Positions 7,134 through 12,618 of a DNA stretch of 64,000 bases are shown piece by piece. Each line of letters begins with the position of its first letter. Position 1 is the stretch's first letter. Below the pieces are notes generated by a model that worked only from the letters and a program-made list of their open reading frames with translations, did not search any database and had not been told where the DNA came from. This DNA is from a virus: positions 1-64,000 of the IMG/VR virus record IMGVR_UViG_3300022074_000029, one strand, 5' to 3'. The position numbers and the translations under genes are program-made.

Positions 7134-7192
7134 TGTGACAGTTTAGGTACTGTCACATAGTTCCCCTATTCCTATTTCATTCCCTTTATAAT
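7134..7192 (+). promoter_or_regulatory. Palindrome-type promoter, copy 5 (perfect arms)
   Basis: TGTGACAGT (7134-7142), TTAGGT, ACTGTCACA (7149-7157): the two 9-nt arms are exactly complementary. TATAAT is at 7187-7192, gap 29 nt. No -35 hexamer is visible (the position holds a C-rich stretch). Confidence 0.85.
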
Positions 7193-7214
7193 AAGAATAA
7201 CAAACGAGGAAACT

Positions 7215-7490
7215 ATGCAATTCAAATCTCAAAACGAAGAAACAGTAATTGACTATTACGAGGTTCATAACGTTAACAGAGAGATAGTTAAAAATGCTAG
7301 ATTGAGAGTCATTACATTCTTAGGTAAGACAGTTGCAAATGCACCTATCAACGTTTTTGACATGGCAGAAGAGATTGATGTTCTACTAGAAAAGAACTAT
7401 GCAGTTACTTGTAACACAAAAAGACCATCACAGTATATGCTTAATGTGACAGCACAGAAAGTGGCACAATCACGCACATCTTTCTACTAA
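7215..7490 (+). CDS. Small hypothetical protein
   Basis: 91 residues, a single-gene unit between two palindrome promoters. Mixed alpha/beta look, with a central R-L-R-V-I-T-F-L-G-K strand. Its last 50 nt contain palindrome copy 6, so coding and control sequence overlap. Not recognised. Confidence 0.7.
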   Translation: MQFKSQNEETVIDYYEVHNVNREIVKNARLRVITFLGKTVANAPINVFDMAEEIDVLLEKNYAVTCNTKRPSQYMLNVTAQKVAQSRTSFY

Positions 7491-7503
7491 TCCCCATTAT
7501 AAT
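7445..7503 (+). promoter_or_regulatory. Palindrome-type promoter, copy 6 (inside a coding end)
   Basis: TGTGACAGC (7445-7453), 6 nt, AGTGGCACA (7460-7468), TATAAT at 7498-7503, gap 29 nt. The palindrome lies wholly within the 3' coding region of the 91-residue gene. Confidence 0.7.
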
Positions 7504-7526
7504 AATAGTATAAACAAACAAACATC

Positions 7527-7979
7527 ATGACCGAAACACTTACATTAAAAGAGAGAGTTGAAGATTGGACAGCAGAGCATTGTTTAGCACTTGAGCAGAA
7601 TTATCTTGATTATCATAGGAGAATGATAACAAATAACTTTGAGAGATACTCAGGAGTTAGATCAGATTTATCTGACTATGCAAAAGAGCAACTTGATGCT
7701 ATGGACAATGGAACTTTCAGAGGTAAGAAATTCACATTCAGCGAAGGTAAGAAGTACCTAAAAGTTGTTATGAATGACTATAACAACTTAACTGGAAAGT
7801 ATGACGGAAGAGGAGTCCATTGCTTTATCGATAAGAATACTGGCGAAGTGTATAAAGCAGCATCTTGGAAAGCACCAGCGAAGGGAGTTCGCTTTGATAT
7901 GAGAATTATTAGAGAAAGGGAACTAATGCATAATTCTAACTTCTGCGGATGGTCAGGAGGGTATCTATATGCCAGATAA
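7527..7979 (+). CDS. Conserved marine T4-like phage protein
   Basis: 150 residues. The C-terminal half carries G-R-G-V-H-C-F-I-D-K-N-T-G-E-V-Y-K-A-A-S-W, then K-A-P-A-K-G-V-R and a final G-G-Y-L-Y-A-R. I recognise this block (VHxFVDKxTGxVYKxASWKxPAKxVR) from small proteins found repeatedly in T4-like cyanophages; no function is known to me. The N-terminus is helical. Single gene under palindrome copy 6, with an A-rich leader (AAACAAACAAACATC) and no Shine-Dalgarno sequence. Confidence 0.75.
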   Translation: MTETLTLKERVEDWTAEHCLALEQNYLDYHRRMITNNFERYSGVRSDLSDYAKEQLDAMDNGTFRGKKFTFSEGKKYLKVVMNDYNNLTGKYDGRGVHCFIDKNTGEVYKAASWKAPAKGVRFDMRIIRERELMHNSNFCGWSGGYLYAR

Positions 7980-8030
7980 TAAACTGTCACATGGGAGGTT
8001 GCAATTCCTCTCATTATTTCCTATTATAAT
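7968..8030 (+). promoter_or_regulatory. Palindrome-type promoter, copy 7 (degenerate)
   Basis: Right arm ACTGTCACA (7983-7991) is intact; the left arm TATGCCAGA keeps 6 of 9 consensus bases. TATAAT is at 8025-8030 (gap 33), or TATTAT at 8022-8027 (gap 30). GGAGG and CCTC in the gap can pair. Confidence 0.6.
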
Positions 8031-8054
8031 AATAACGATACATACATCACTATT

Positions 8055-8288
8055 ATGAGATCACCTAAAGGTTGGAACATCGAACTCAGCACAACACAAT
8101 TCGATTATCTTTGTAACGTATTAATGGAAGCAAATGATGACGCTAAAATTGTAGGAAAAGGTTGGGACATTCAAACATTTGATAATCTAGTTGATAATGT
8201 TTGCAATGCTAAAGAAACATACTTATCCCTAGACTGTAAAGGTGTTAGGAGTATAGTAGAAGGTAAAATTCAATTGGAGAGAAACTAA
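8055..8288 (+). CDS. Small hypothetical protein
   Basis: 77 residues, first of three overlapping genes. Contains two Trp (KGWNIEL, KGWDIQT) and several helices; not recognised. Stop and next start overlap as TAATG. Confidence 0.65.
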   Translation: MRSPKGWNIELSTTQFDYLCNVLMEANDDAKIVGKGWDIQTFDNLVDNVCNAKETYLSLDCKGVRSIVEGKIQLERN

Positions 8289-8419
8289 TGAACACATTTG
8301 AAATTACATTTGATGAGCAATATCAACTCATTAAATTATATGATCTCTTGAGAGATAACGGTATGATTGATGATCTACCTAAAGAGATAGAAACCTTTTT
8401 TGATAAACTAACCTACTAA
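8288..8419 (+). CDS. Very small acidic protein
   Basis: 43 residues (MNTFEITFDEQYQLIKLYDL at the start), short but supported by TAATG overlaps at both ends and by the amphipathic helix it encodes. Not recognised. Confidence 0.55.
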   Translation: MNTFEITFDEQYQLIKLYDLLRDNGMIDDLPKEIETFFDKLTY

Positions 8420-8595
8420 TGGAAGATTTAACAGAAAAGCAAAAGTTGCTTATTCACTTGAATGAATCTAAGAAGATTCTTGAAAAATGCACCTCACTTG
8501 ATGATGAGAATGTAGGCATCTTCCAGGAATTCAATCGTATCATATACGAAGAGATTTTGAAACCTATGGTGGACAGTAATAAGACTGGCACATAG
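8419..8595 (+). CDS. Small helical protein
   Basis: 58 residues, starting in the previous stop. Helical, with a possible coiled coil at residues 5-25 (EKQKLLIHLNESKKILEK). Its last codons form palindrome copy 8. Not recognised. Confidence 0.6.
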   Translation: MEDLTEKQKLLIHLNESKKILEKCTSLDDENVGIFQEFNRIIYEEILKPMVDSNKTGT

Positions 8596-8627
8596 TACTC
8601 CCATTTTTATTTTATTTCCTTTATAAT
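8569..8627 (+). promoter_or_regulatory. Palindrome-type promoter, copy 8
   Basis: Left arm GTGGACAGT (8569-8577; last six bases match), right arm ACTGGCACA (8584-8592), TATAAT at 8622-8627, gap 29 nt. The palindrome overlaps the end of the 58-residue gene. Confidence 0.65.
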
Positions 8628-8648
8628 AAGAGTAATTAAACAAACAGC

Positions 8649-8942
8649 ATGACTTCACTTCAAATCGTAAACGCTCACAGACAGATCTCAGATTTCGTAG
8701 ATTATGTAGATCTATTCTATGGCACTTCAGATGGTGACGAAACACTTTATCCCCTATATCTAAAAGGTCAGAGATTGACTAAAGAAGATATTCGTCACGC
8801 TACTATCGTATATTTGGATAGATGTAATAATGATGATTTTCAAAATTGCACATGGGGTGACGGAGATTCATTAGACAGAGAAAGAGTAAGAGACATTCTA
8901 ACAGAGAAATTTGGATATGATTACGACAGTGTGACAGTTTAA
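8649..8942 (+). CDS. Small acidic protein
   Basis: 97 residues, single-gene unit. Acidic, with D-F-V-D-Y-V-D-L-F-Y and a C-N-N-D-D-F-Q-N-C segment. It ends S-V-T-V because its last codons are the left arm of perfect palindrome copy 9. Not recognised. Confidence 0.7.
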   Translation: MTSLQIVNAHRQISDFVDYVDLFYGTSDGDETLYPLYLKGQRLTKEDIRHATIVYLDRCNNDDFQNCTWGDGDSLDRERVRDILTEKFGYDYDSVTV

Positions 8943-8988
8943 TTACTGTCACATATAAACCCCATTCTACGGAGTGGGGTCTTATAAT
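8930..8988 (+). promoter_or_regulatory. Palindrome-type promoter, copy 9 (perfect arms)
   Basis: TGTGACAGT (8930-8938), TTAATT, ACTGTCACA (8945-8953), TATAAT at 8983-8988, gap 29 nt. The gap contains an ACCCCA...TGGGGT hairpin (8959-8980) without a T run. Confidence 0.85.
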
Positions 8989-9010
8989 ATTAATATACAA
9001 ACAAAGAAAC

Positions 9011-9253
9011 ATGAATTCAACAGCAACTTACATCGAACCAGTTAATCGAATCAAACAGCGTATTTTGTTTGATGATAACCTCGATAACCTTACATGCTTA
9101 TGTGCTAACTGGGAAGAGTATGTTATTGAGATCTCAGAGTGGGGCATTTACAAGTTAGGAGGAGTTGATTTTGATACTCTTACTAAGCAAGATATTGCTA
9201 AACTAGATCAGTTCATGGTCTCACAAAATGGTTATGAAAAGGAGGAAGTTTAA
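9011..9253 (+). CDS. Small acidic protein
   Basis: 80 residues, first of a two-gene operon. Helical and acidic, with C-L-C-A-N-W in the middle. Its final codons (AAAAGGAGGAAG) provide a strong Shine-Dalgarno sequence for the next gene. Not recognised. Confidence 0.7.
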   Translation: MNSTATYIEPVNRIKQRILFDDNLDNLTCLCANWEEYVIEISEWGIYKLGGVDFDTLTKQDIAKLDQFMVSQNGYEKEEV

Positions 9254-9547
9254 ATGAGAACATTTGATTTTAAAAAGTCTCAAGAGATTAGTCACTCTAA
9301 TTTCTTACCAGTTCAGACTATTGTAAGCGAAGAATTTGGTAGGCACTTCTTTATTGATATTGCATTTGAGTTCATATCAGCAGCATCCTTAAAAGATGGT
9401 GGATATGATAAAAACACTCTCGGATATGTTTCAGAGTGGGATGACTGGGAAGGGGTCAACAAAACTGAACTATTTGAAATATATCGAAAGTTAGTCGCAG
9501 ATGAGTATCATGAAGAGACTACCAGAATTTTAGAAAGATTTCAATAG
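9254..9547 (+). CDS. Small acidic protein
   Basis: 97 residues, starting directly after the preceding stop and preceded by GGAGG. Contains a W-D-D-W-E-G motif and a helical, Glu-rich C-terminus. Not recognised. Confidence 0.7.
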   Translation: MRTFDFKKSQEISHSNFLPVQTIVSEEFGRHFFIDIAFEFISAASLKDGGYDKNTLGYVSEWDDWEGVNKTELFEIYRKLVADEYHEETTRILERFQ

Positions 9548-9551
9548 TATA

Positions 9552-9610
9552 TGTGACACTTTAAATAGTGGCACACGTACGCCCCATATGTGGATCGGGG
9601 CGACTATAAT
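9552..9610 (+). promoter_or_regulatory. Palindrome-type promoter, copy 10
   Basis: TGTGACACT (9552-9560), TTAAAT, AGTGGCACA (9567-9575), TATAAT at 9605-9610, gap 29 nt. A CGCCCC...GGGGCG hairpin fills the gap (about 9580-9602) and has no T run. Confidence 0.8.
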
Positions 9611-9635
9611 TAGAGTATACAAACAAAGAAACATC

Positions 9636-9926
9636 ATGAATTTATTTGACGCAGTTCCATTTTTCGTAGATCAAGAGTTAGGTTACGAAGTGGACGAAGA
9701 GAACATCAGTTCATACGATGTTCAAAGGGTATTTAAAATTGTTGTTGATAATTGCGATAACTTCTCACTAGGCACTTTGACACCTAAAAATCACATGATG
9801 ATTAAAAGAATGGTAAGGAATGCAATTTCTCTCATGGTATCCGATGATAGTGAAGAGAGAGATCAATTCAATCAAATGGTAAGAGAAGTTAAGCAAGATT
9901 TATCAAAGAAAGTGGCACTAGCATAA
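9636..9926 (+). CDS. Small acidic protein
   Basis: 96 residues from ATG at 9636, which follows the conserved leader AAACAAAGAAACATC. An upstream in-frame ATG at 9588 would lie before the -10 box and cannot be used from this promoter. Helical; not recognised. Its last codons contribute to palindrome copy 11. Confidence 0.7.
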   Translation: MNLFDAVPFFVDQELGYEVDEENISSYDVQRVFKIVVDNCDNFSLGTLTPKNHMMIKRMVRNAISLMVSDDSEERDQFNQMVREVKQDLSKKVALA

Positions 9927-9970
9927 GTGTCACAAAGGGGTTGCCAAAAACCCCATTTATCCCTTATAAT
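9911..9970 (+). promoter_or_regulatory. Palindrome-type promoter, copy 11
   Basis: Left arm AGTGGCACT (9911-9919, 7 of 9 complementary), right arm AGTGTCACA (9926-9934), TATAAT at 9965-9970, gap 30 nt. The gap holds a GGGGTT...AACCCC hairpin (9937-9954). Confidence 0.7.
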
Positions 9971-9986
9971 AAGAGTAACAAACACA

Positions 9987-10184
9987 ATGAGACCGAGAAT
10001 TATGTCACATGCAGTAAACGATTCAATCCTAGAAAATCTTTATGATGAAGTATGGGAGGATTACAGAAAGTCAAACAATCTAACACTAGATCAAATGTAT
10101 CACTTAGAGCAAGATGAAAATTCTGGTATTATGTCAATGCTAGGAGATCAAGCAATGAGAGCATTTGAAGCGAGGTGCATTTAA
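9987..10184 (+). CDS. Small acidic protein
   Basis: 65 residues from ATG at 9987 after the leader AGTAACAAACACA. A longer frame begins at 9927, upstream of the -10 box, so the shorter form is chosen. Helical, Glu/Asp-rich; not recognised. First gene of a five-gene run to 10974. Confidence 0.65.
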   Translation: MRPRIMSHAVNDSILENLYDEVWEDYRKSNNLTLDQMYHLEQDENSGIMSMLGDQAMRAFEARCI

Positions 10185-10387
10185 TGGAACTAACACCTAA
10201 ACAACTTGAATATCTACTCACATGCCTAGATTTTCATTATACAGAGTATGAAGGTTCTAAGGATGACATAATCGAAATTAATGCTAGTATAGGCAGATTG
10301 ATTAATCATGAATTAGAGCAATTTAAGAAAGTTCAAAAGAAGATAGATAAGAAGAGAGAATTGCTACCTAAACCAGAATGGGGTTAA
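10184..10387 (+). CDS. Small helical protein
   Basis: 67 residues, starting in the preceding stop (TAATG). Begins MELTPKQLEYLLTCLDFHY; the second half is a probable coiled coil (HELEQFKKVQKKIDKKREL). Not recognised. Confidence 0.65.
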   Translation: MELTPKQLEYLLTCLDFHYTEYEGSKDDIIEINASIGRLINHELEQFKKVQKKIDKKRELLPKPEWG

Positions 10388-10390
10388 AAA

Positions 10391-10618
10391 GTGCATCACG
10401 TTTTGTACGAATGGAGCGAACTTGTTGAAATAGATCAACGATTAAAGAGAATAGAGGAAGCAATCCAACTTACGAAGGATTTAAACACTATTCTCTATAA
10501 TAGCGATAATAAAGACCTATTGCAACATAGTCACATTATACAAAAGGAATTAGAACAGCAATTCCAGGAGATTCAATCTATTTTCGAGAATAGACTTAAA
10601 AAAACTAACTTATCCTAG
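10391..10618 (+). CDS. Small coiled-coil protein
   Basis: 75 residues from a GTG start (AAAAAGTGCATC). Heptad-like spacing through most of the length (EIDQRLKRIEEAIQLTKDL onward). The start is uncertain because no ATG is available near the beginning. The next gene follows with no gap. Confidence 0.6.
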   Translation: MHHVLYEWSELVEIDQRLKRIEEAIQLTKDLNTILYNSDNKDLLQHSHIIQKELEQQFQEIQSIFENRLKKTNLS

Positions 10619-10852
10619 ATGAATTTTAAACTCTTTGACTTATACCGTATAGGGAACGATATAGGTTATATCTCTTTTATTTCTAAGGCACATTATATAA
10701 CCTTAGTTGTAAGAGAATGGGAGGATAAAGAGACTATGAACGGAAAAAGACAAGTTAAAATTCTTGTATTTCCTCATGAGTATGAATCAATGGAATTACT
10801 AGATCGTGATACATATGCGGAACAGTTCCCGCACACATTTGTAAAGGGATGA
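10619..10852 (+). CDS. Small hypothetical protein
   Basis: 77 residues, directly abutting the previous stop. Unlike its neighbours it looks beta-rich (GYISFISKAHYITLVVREW, RQVKILVFPHEY). Not recognised. Confidence 0.65.
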   Translation: MNFKLFDLYRIGNDIGYISFISKAHYITLVVREWEDKETMNGKRQVKILVFPHEYESMELLDRDTYAEQFPHTFVKG

Positions 10853-10974
10853 GAGACGAAGAGAAAATAACTAAACCTAAGCAGTTGCAATATATTTGGA
10901 CGATTCTTAAGGAGTTGGTAGTTTTGCAATGGATGGAAGTAAGAAAGCATAAAAGATGGAATAAAGGGGAATAA
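10849..10974 (+). CDS. Very small basic protein
   Basis: 41 residues whose ATG overlaps the preceding stop (ATGA). Basic and Trp-containing (QYIWTILKELVVLQWMEVRK). Support is the overlap and the preceding GGGATG context only. Not recognised. Confidence 0.45.
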   Translation: MRDEEKITKPKQLQYIWTILKELVVLQWMEVRKHKRWNKGE

Positions 10975-11060
10975 CTGAAAACCTTTTAAATATGTAAATA
11001 AATCTAGTTTAGTGTTCAATCTGTTACACTCTTAGCACGTTTTTTATCGACTGTCAAGGG

Positions 11061-11366
11061 TTGCGAGTATACCGACACATTTCTCAGAAGGGGTTGACTT
11101 TAATATATAAAGATGATACAATAACACTGCAAGGGTTCAGAAAAAGATCTATGGTTTATTCACTCTATGATGATAAGCATAAATTGATAGGACAGTTTAA
11201 AAGCATCTATGAGTTACAGACATTTATTCATGACTTCAGAGTGAACAGAGAAGAGTGGAGGATAAGAAAGAACCAGGATATTAGCACTTTCGATTATATC
11301 AAATCTATTGGATATTTTTGGGATTGTGTGCCAGTACAACAAGTGTCACAAGAGGACTTCTCATAG
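11061..11366 (+). CDS. Small protein with uncertain start
   Basis: 101 residues if TTG at 11061 is used; alternatives are TTG at 11094 or ATG at 11151 (71 residues). The beta-hairpin-like pattern L-T-L-I-Y-K-D-D-T-I-T-L-Q-G-F continuing into V-Y-S-L-Y-D-D-K-H-K-L-I-G-Q-F suggests the coding sequence extends upstream of the ATG. AAGGGG or AAGGG stands just before either TTG. No palindrome promoter precedes it. Its last codons carry palindrome copy 12. Not recognised. Confidence 0.55.
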   Translation: MRVYRHISQKGLTLIYKDDTITLQGFRKRSMVYSLYDDKHKLIGQFKSIYELQTFIHDFRVNREEWRIRKNQDISTFDYIKSIGYFWDCVPVQQVSQEDFS

Positions 11367-11385
11367 GGTCATGGGTTGCTATAAT
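11327..11385 (+). promoter_or_regulatory. Palindrome-type promoter, copy 12
   Basis: TGTGCCAGT (11327-11335), 6 nt, AGTGTCACA (11342-11350), TATAAT at 11380-11385, gap 29 nt. The left arm is inside the preceding coding sequence. Confidence 0.75.
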
Positions 11386-11411
11386 TAGTATAACAACACA
11401 GAGAAACCCAA

Positions 11412-11732
11412 ATGAGAAAGATTGAAAGACAAATGAATCAAGCAATCAGAACAGGCAATAACTTCTCATCATCTAATACAATGGTTAGGCACGGTTGGGA
11501 GAATGAAGCGGATGTTTATCTACATGGCAATCATATAGCAACAGTTAAGAACAATTCAATCATCATCAAAGATGGCGGTTGGCAATCCAATACAACCAAA
11601 TCACGCTTAAATGCTCTACTTGATGAGTTTTCATATGGCATGAGAGTATTTCAAAAGAATTACGAGTGGTTCGTATCTTATAAGAATGTCAAGCAAGATT
11701 TTATAAGCGGTATGGAGTTAGCAATCGACTAA
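11412..11732 (+). CDS. Conserved small protein of T4-like cyanophages
   Basis: 106 residues. The start MRKIERQMNQAIRTGNNF and the block G-G-W-Q-S-N-T-T-K-S-R-L-N-A-L match my memory of a short protein common to T4-like cyanophages, always of unknown function. Predicted beta strands (VYLHGNHIATVKNNSIIIKD) between helices. Single gene under palindrome copy 12, ended by a strong terminator. Confidence 0.75.
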   Translation: MRKIERQMNQAIRTGNNFSSSNTMVRHGWENEADVYLHGNHIATVKNNSIIIKDGGWQSNTTKSRLNALLDEFSYGMRVFQKNYEWFVSYKNVKQDFISGMELAID

Positions 11733-11733
11733 C

Positions 11734-11762
11734 TTGACACACTCACACAAATATGTCATAAT
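11734..11762 (+). promoter_or_regulatory. Possible sigma70 promoter ahead of a terminator
   Basis: TTGACA at 11734-11739 is followed after 17 nt by CATAAT at 11757-11762. Any transcript would run straight into the adjacent terminator, so this may be chance or an attenuated start. Confidence 0.35.
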
Positions 11763-11786
11763 GGGGTATAACAACCCCATTTTTTT
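11761..11786 (+). terminator. Strong rho-independent terminator
   Basis: ATGGGGT (11761-11767) pairs with ACCCCAT (11774-11780), loop of six, followed by a run of T to 11786. It closes the early gene block; the late-type genes begin after it. Confidence 0.88.
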
Positions 11787-11851
11787 ATGATCTAGTAATC
11801 TCACAGTCTTATCACAGTCTCATTACGGGAAAGGCAGTATTTTCGCCCCCC

Positions 11852-11859
11852 GTTAAATA
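11852..11859 (+). promoter_or_regulatory. Possible T4-type late promoter
   Basis: GTTAAATA resembles the T4-like late -10 box (NATAAATA; CTAAATA in cyanophages) but has one mismatch. It lies about 90 nt before the first gene after the early block. The rest of 11787-11946 shows only a short repeat (TCACAGTCT twice) and A/T runs. Confidence 0.35.
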
Positions 11860-11946
11860 AAAACGAGCCACTACCCTAACCTACAAAGGTTCCCCAAAGC
11901 GATAGATATATTAACATCCTTTTAAAAAAAATTTCCAATTAAAAAA

Positions 11947-12162
11947 ATGCCTCCAGAGAAAAAATCCAGTAGACAAGATTTAAGAGTATGGTGTATCGAG
12001 CAGTTGATTCGCTATGAAGGTCTCTTAGATAATCGTATGTACGAATGTGCAGACCATGCAGCGTCTGTTCTTAATGTAGACACTAAGGAAACGCTATATA
12101 CGTTATGGTCTGATTGGAAGCTTAGAAACCCAGTCAGAGACCATCAAACTAATCGAATGTAA
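11947..12162 (+). CDS. Small hypothetical protein
   Basis: 71 residues. Basic N-terminus (PPEKKSSRQDLR) then a helical body with W-C-I-E-Q-L-I-R-Y and Y-T-L-W-S-D-W-K-L. It opens the late-type gene series after the early terminator. Not recognised. Confidence 0.6.
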   Translation: MPPEKKSSRQDLRVWCIEQLIRYEGLLDNRMYECADHAASVLNVDTKETLYTLWSDWKLRNPVRDHQTNRM

Positions 12163-12167
12163 TACTT

Positions 12168-12335
12168 ATGTCACACCGTTTCACAACTCAACTCGAAGAA
12201 GATGATTATGGAGATCTTATATTAACTATACCTTATGAAATATGTGAAGAGTTGGGTTGGAACGTAAATACTGAATTACAGTTTGAAATAGGTGATGATG
12301 ATAGTAGTATTATATTGAAAAAAGCGATCGACTGA
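12168..12335 (+). CDS. AbrB/MazE-like small protein
   Basis: 55 residues from ATG at 12168, 5 nt after the previous stop. The pattern G-D-L-I-L-T-I-P-Y-E-I-C-E-E-L-G-W, then a strand ending E-I-G-D-D-D-S-S-I-I-L-K-K-A, matches the swapped-hairpin AbrB/SpoVT/MazE fold, which binds DNA as a dimer. Acidic overall, unlike typical DNA-binding members, so an altered role is possible. Related short proteins occur in T4-like cyanophages. Confidence 0.5.
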   Translation: MSHRFTTQLEEDDYGDLILTIPYEICEELGWNVNTELQFEIGDDDSSIILKKAID

Positions 12336-12399
12336 ATATAAGCTATAACTCTCGGAGAAACCATACAGTGTATGTATACAAAATGAATTTTACAACATT

Positions 12400-12618
12400 A
12401 TGGATGAAAAACAACTGGTAGAAGCATTAAATACTCTTAATGAATGTTTAATTACCATAGGTAAGCGTTTAGATGCATTAGAAACTTATGTTACAGAAAT
12501 GCCTACTCCTGATAAAACCTTCTATAAACCAGAAGGTGAGAAAGATTATAAGAACTATAAAGAAAACTTAGACTTCATTTACCAAAGATTAAAATTCTTA
12601 GAGAAATATGGGTTGTAA
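12400..12618 (+). CDS. Short coiled-coil protein
   Basis: 72 residues. Heptad-like helix at residues 1-33 (KQLVEALNTLNECLITIGKR onward), a Tyr/Lys-rich middle and a helical end. Its last 11 nt overlap the start of the 850-residue gene, so the two are coupled and it may assist or join the virion. An upstream ATG at 12383 is out of frame. Confidence 0.6.
   Translation: MDEKQLVEALNTLNECLITIGKRLDALETYVTEMPTPDKTFYKPEGEKDYKNYKENLDFIYQRLKFLEKYGL

Noticed and set aside
11035-11100. Possible further palindrome copy at ACTGTCAAG (11050) upstream of the 101-residue gene
   Set aside because: The left arm is absent and no TATAAT lies about 30 nt downstream.
29-11350. Palindromes as CRP/FNR-type sites (TGTGA-N6-TCACA)
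   Set aside because: The half-sites TGTGA and TCACA are 14 nt apart here instead of 6, so the known site does not fit.
5362-11385. Repeated palindromes as a CRISPR array or transposon ends
   Set aside because: They are spaced irregularly by whole genes, each tied to a TATAAT, with no spacers, cas genes or transposase.
11787-11946. Origin or RNA gene in the gap after the early terminator
   Set aside because: Only a short repeat (TCACAGTCT twice), a C run and A/T runs were found; no iterons or convincing fold.
12152-12224. TGTCACA at 12169 as a promoter palindrome
   Set aside because: Left arm not matching and no TATAAT at the expected distance; it is coding sequence.
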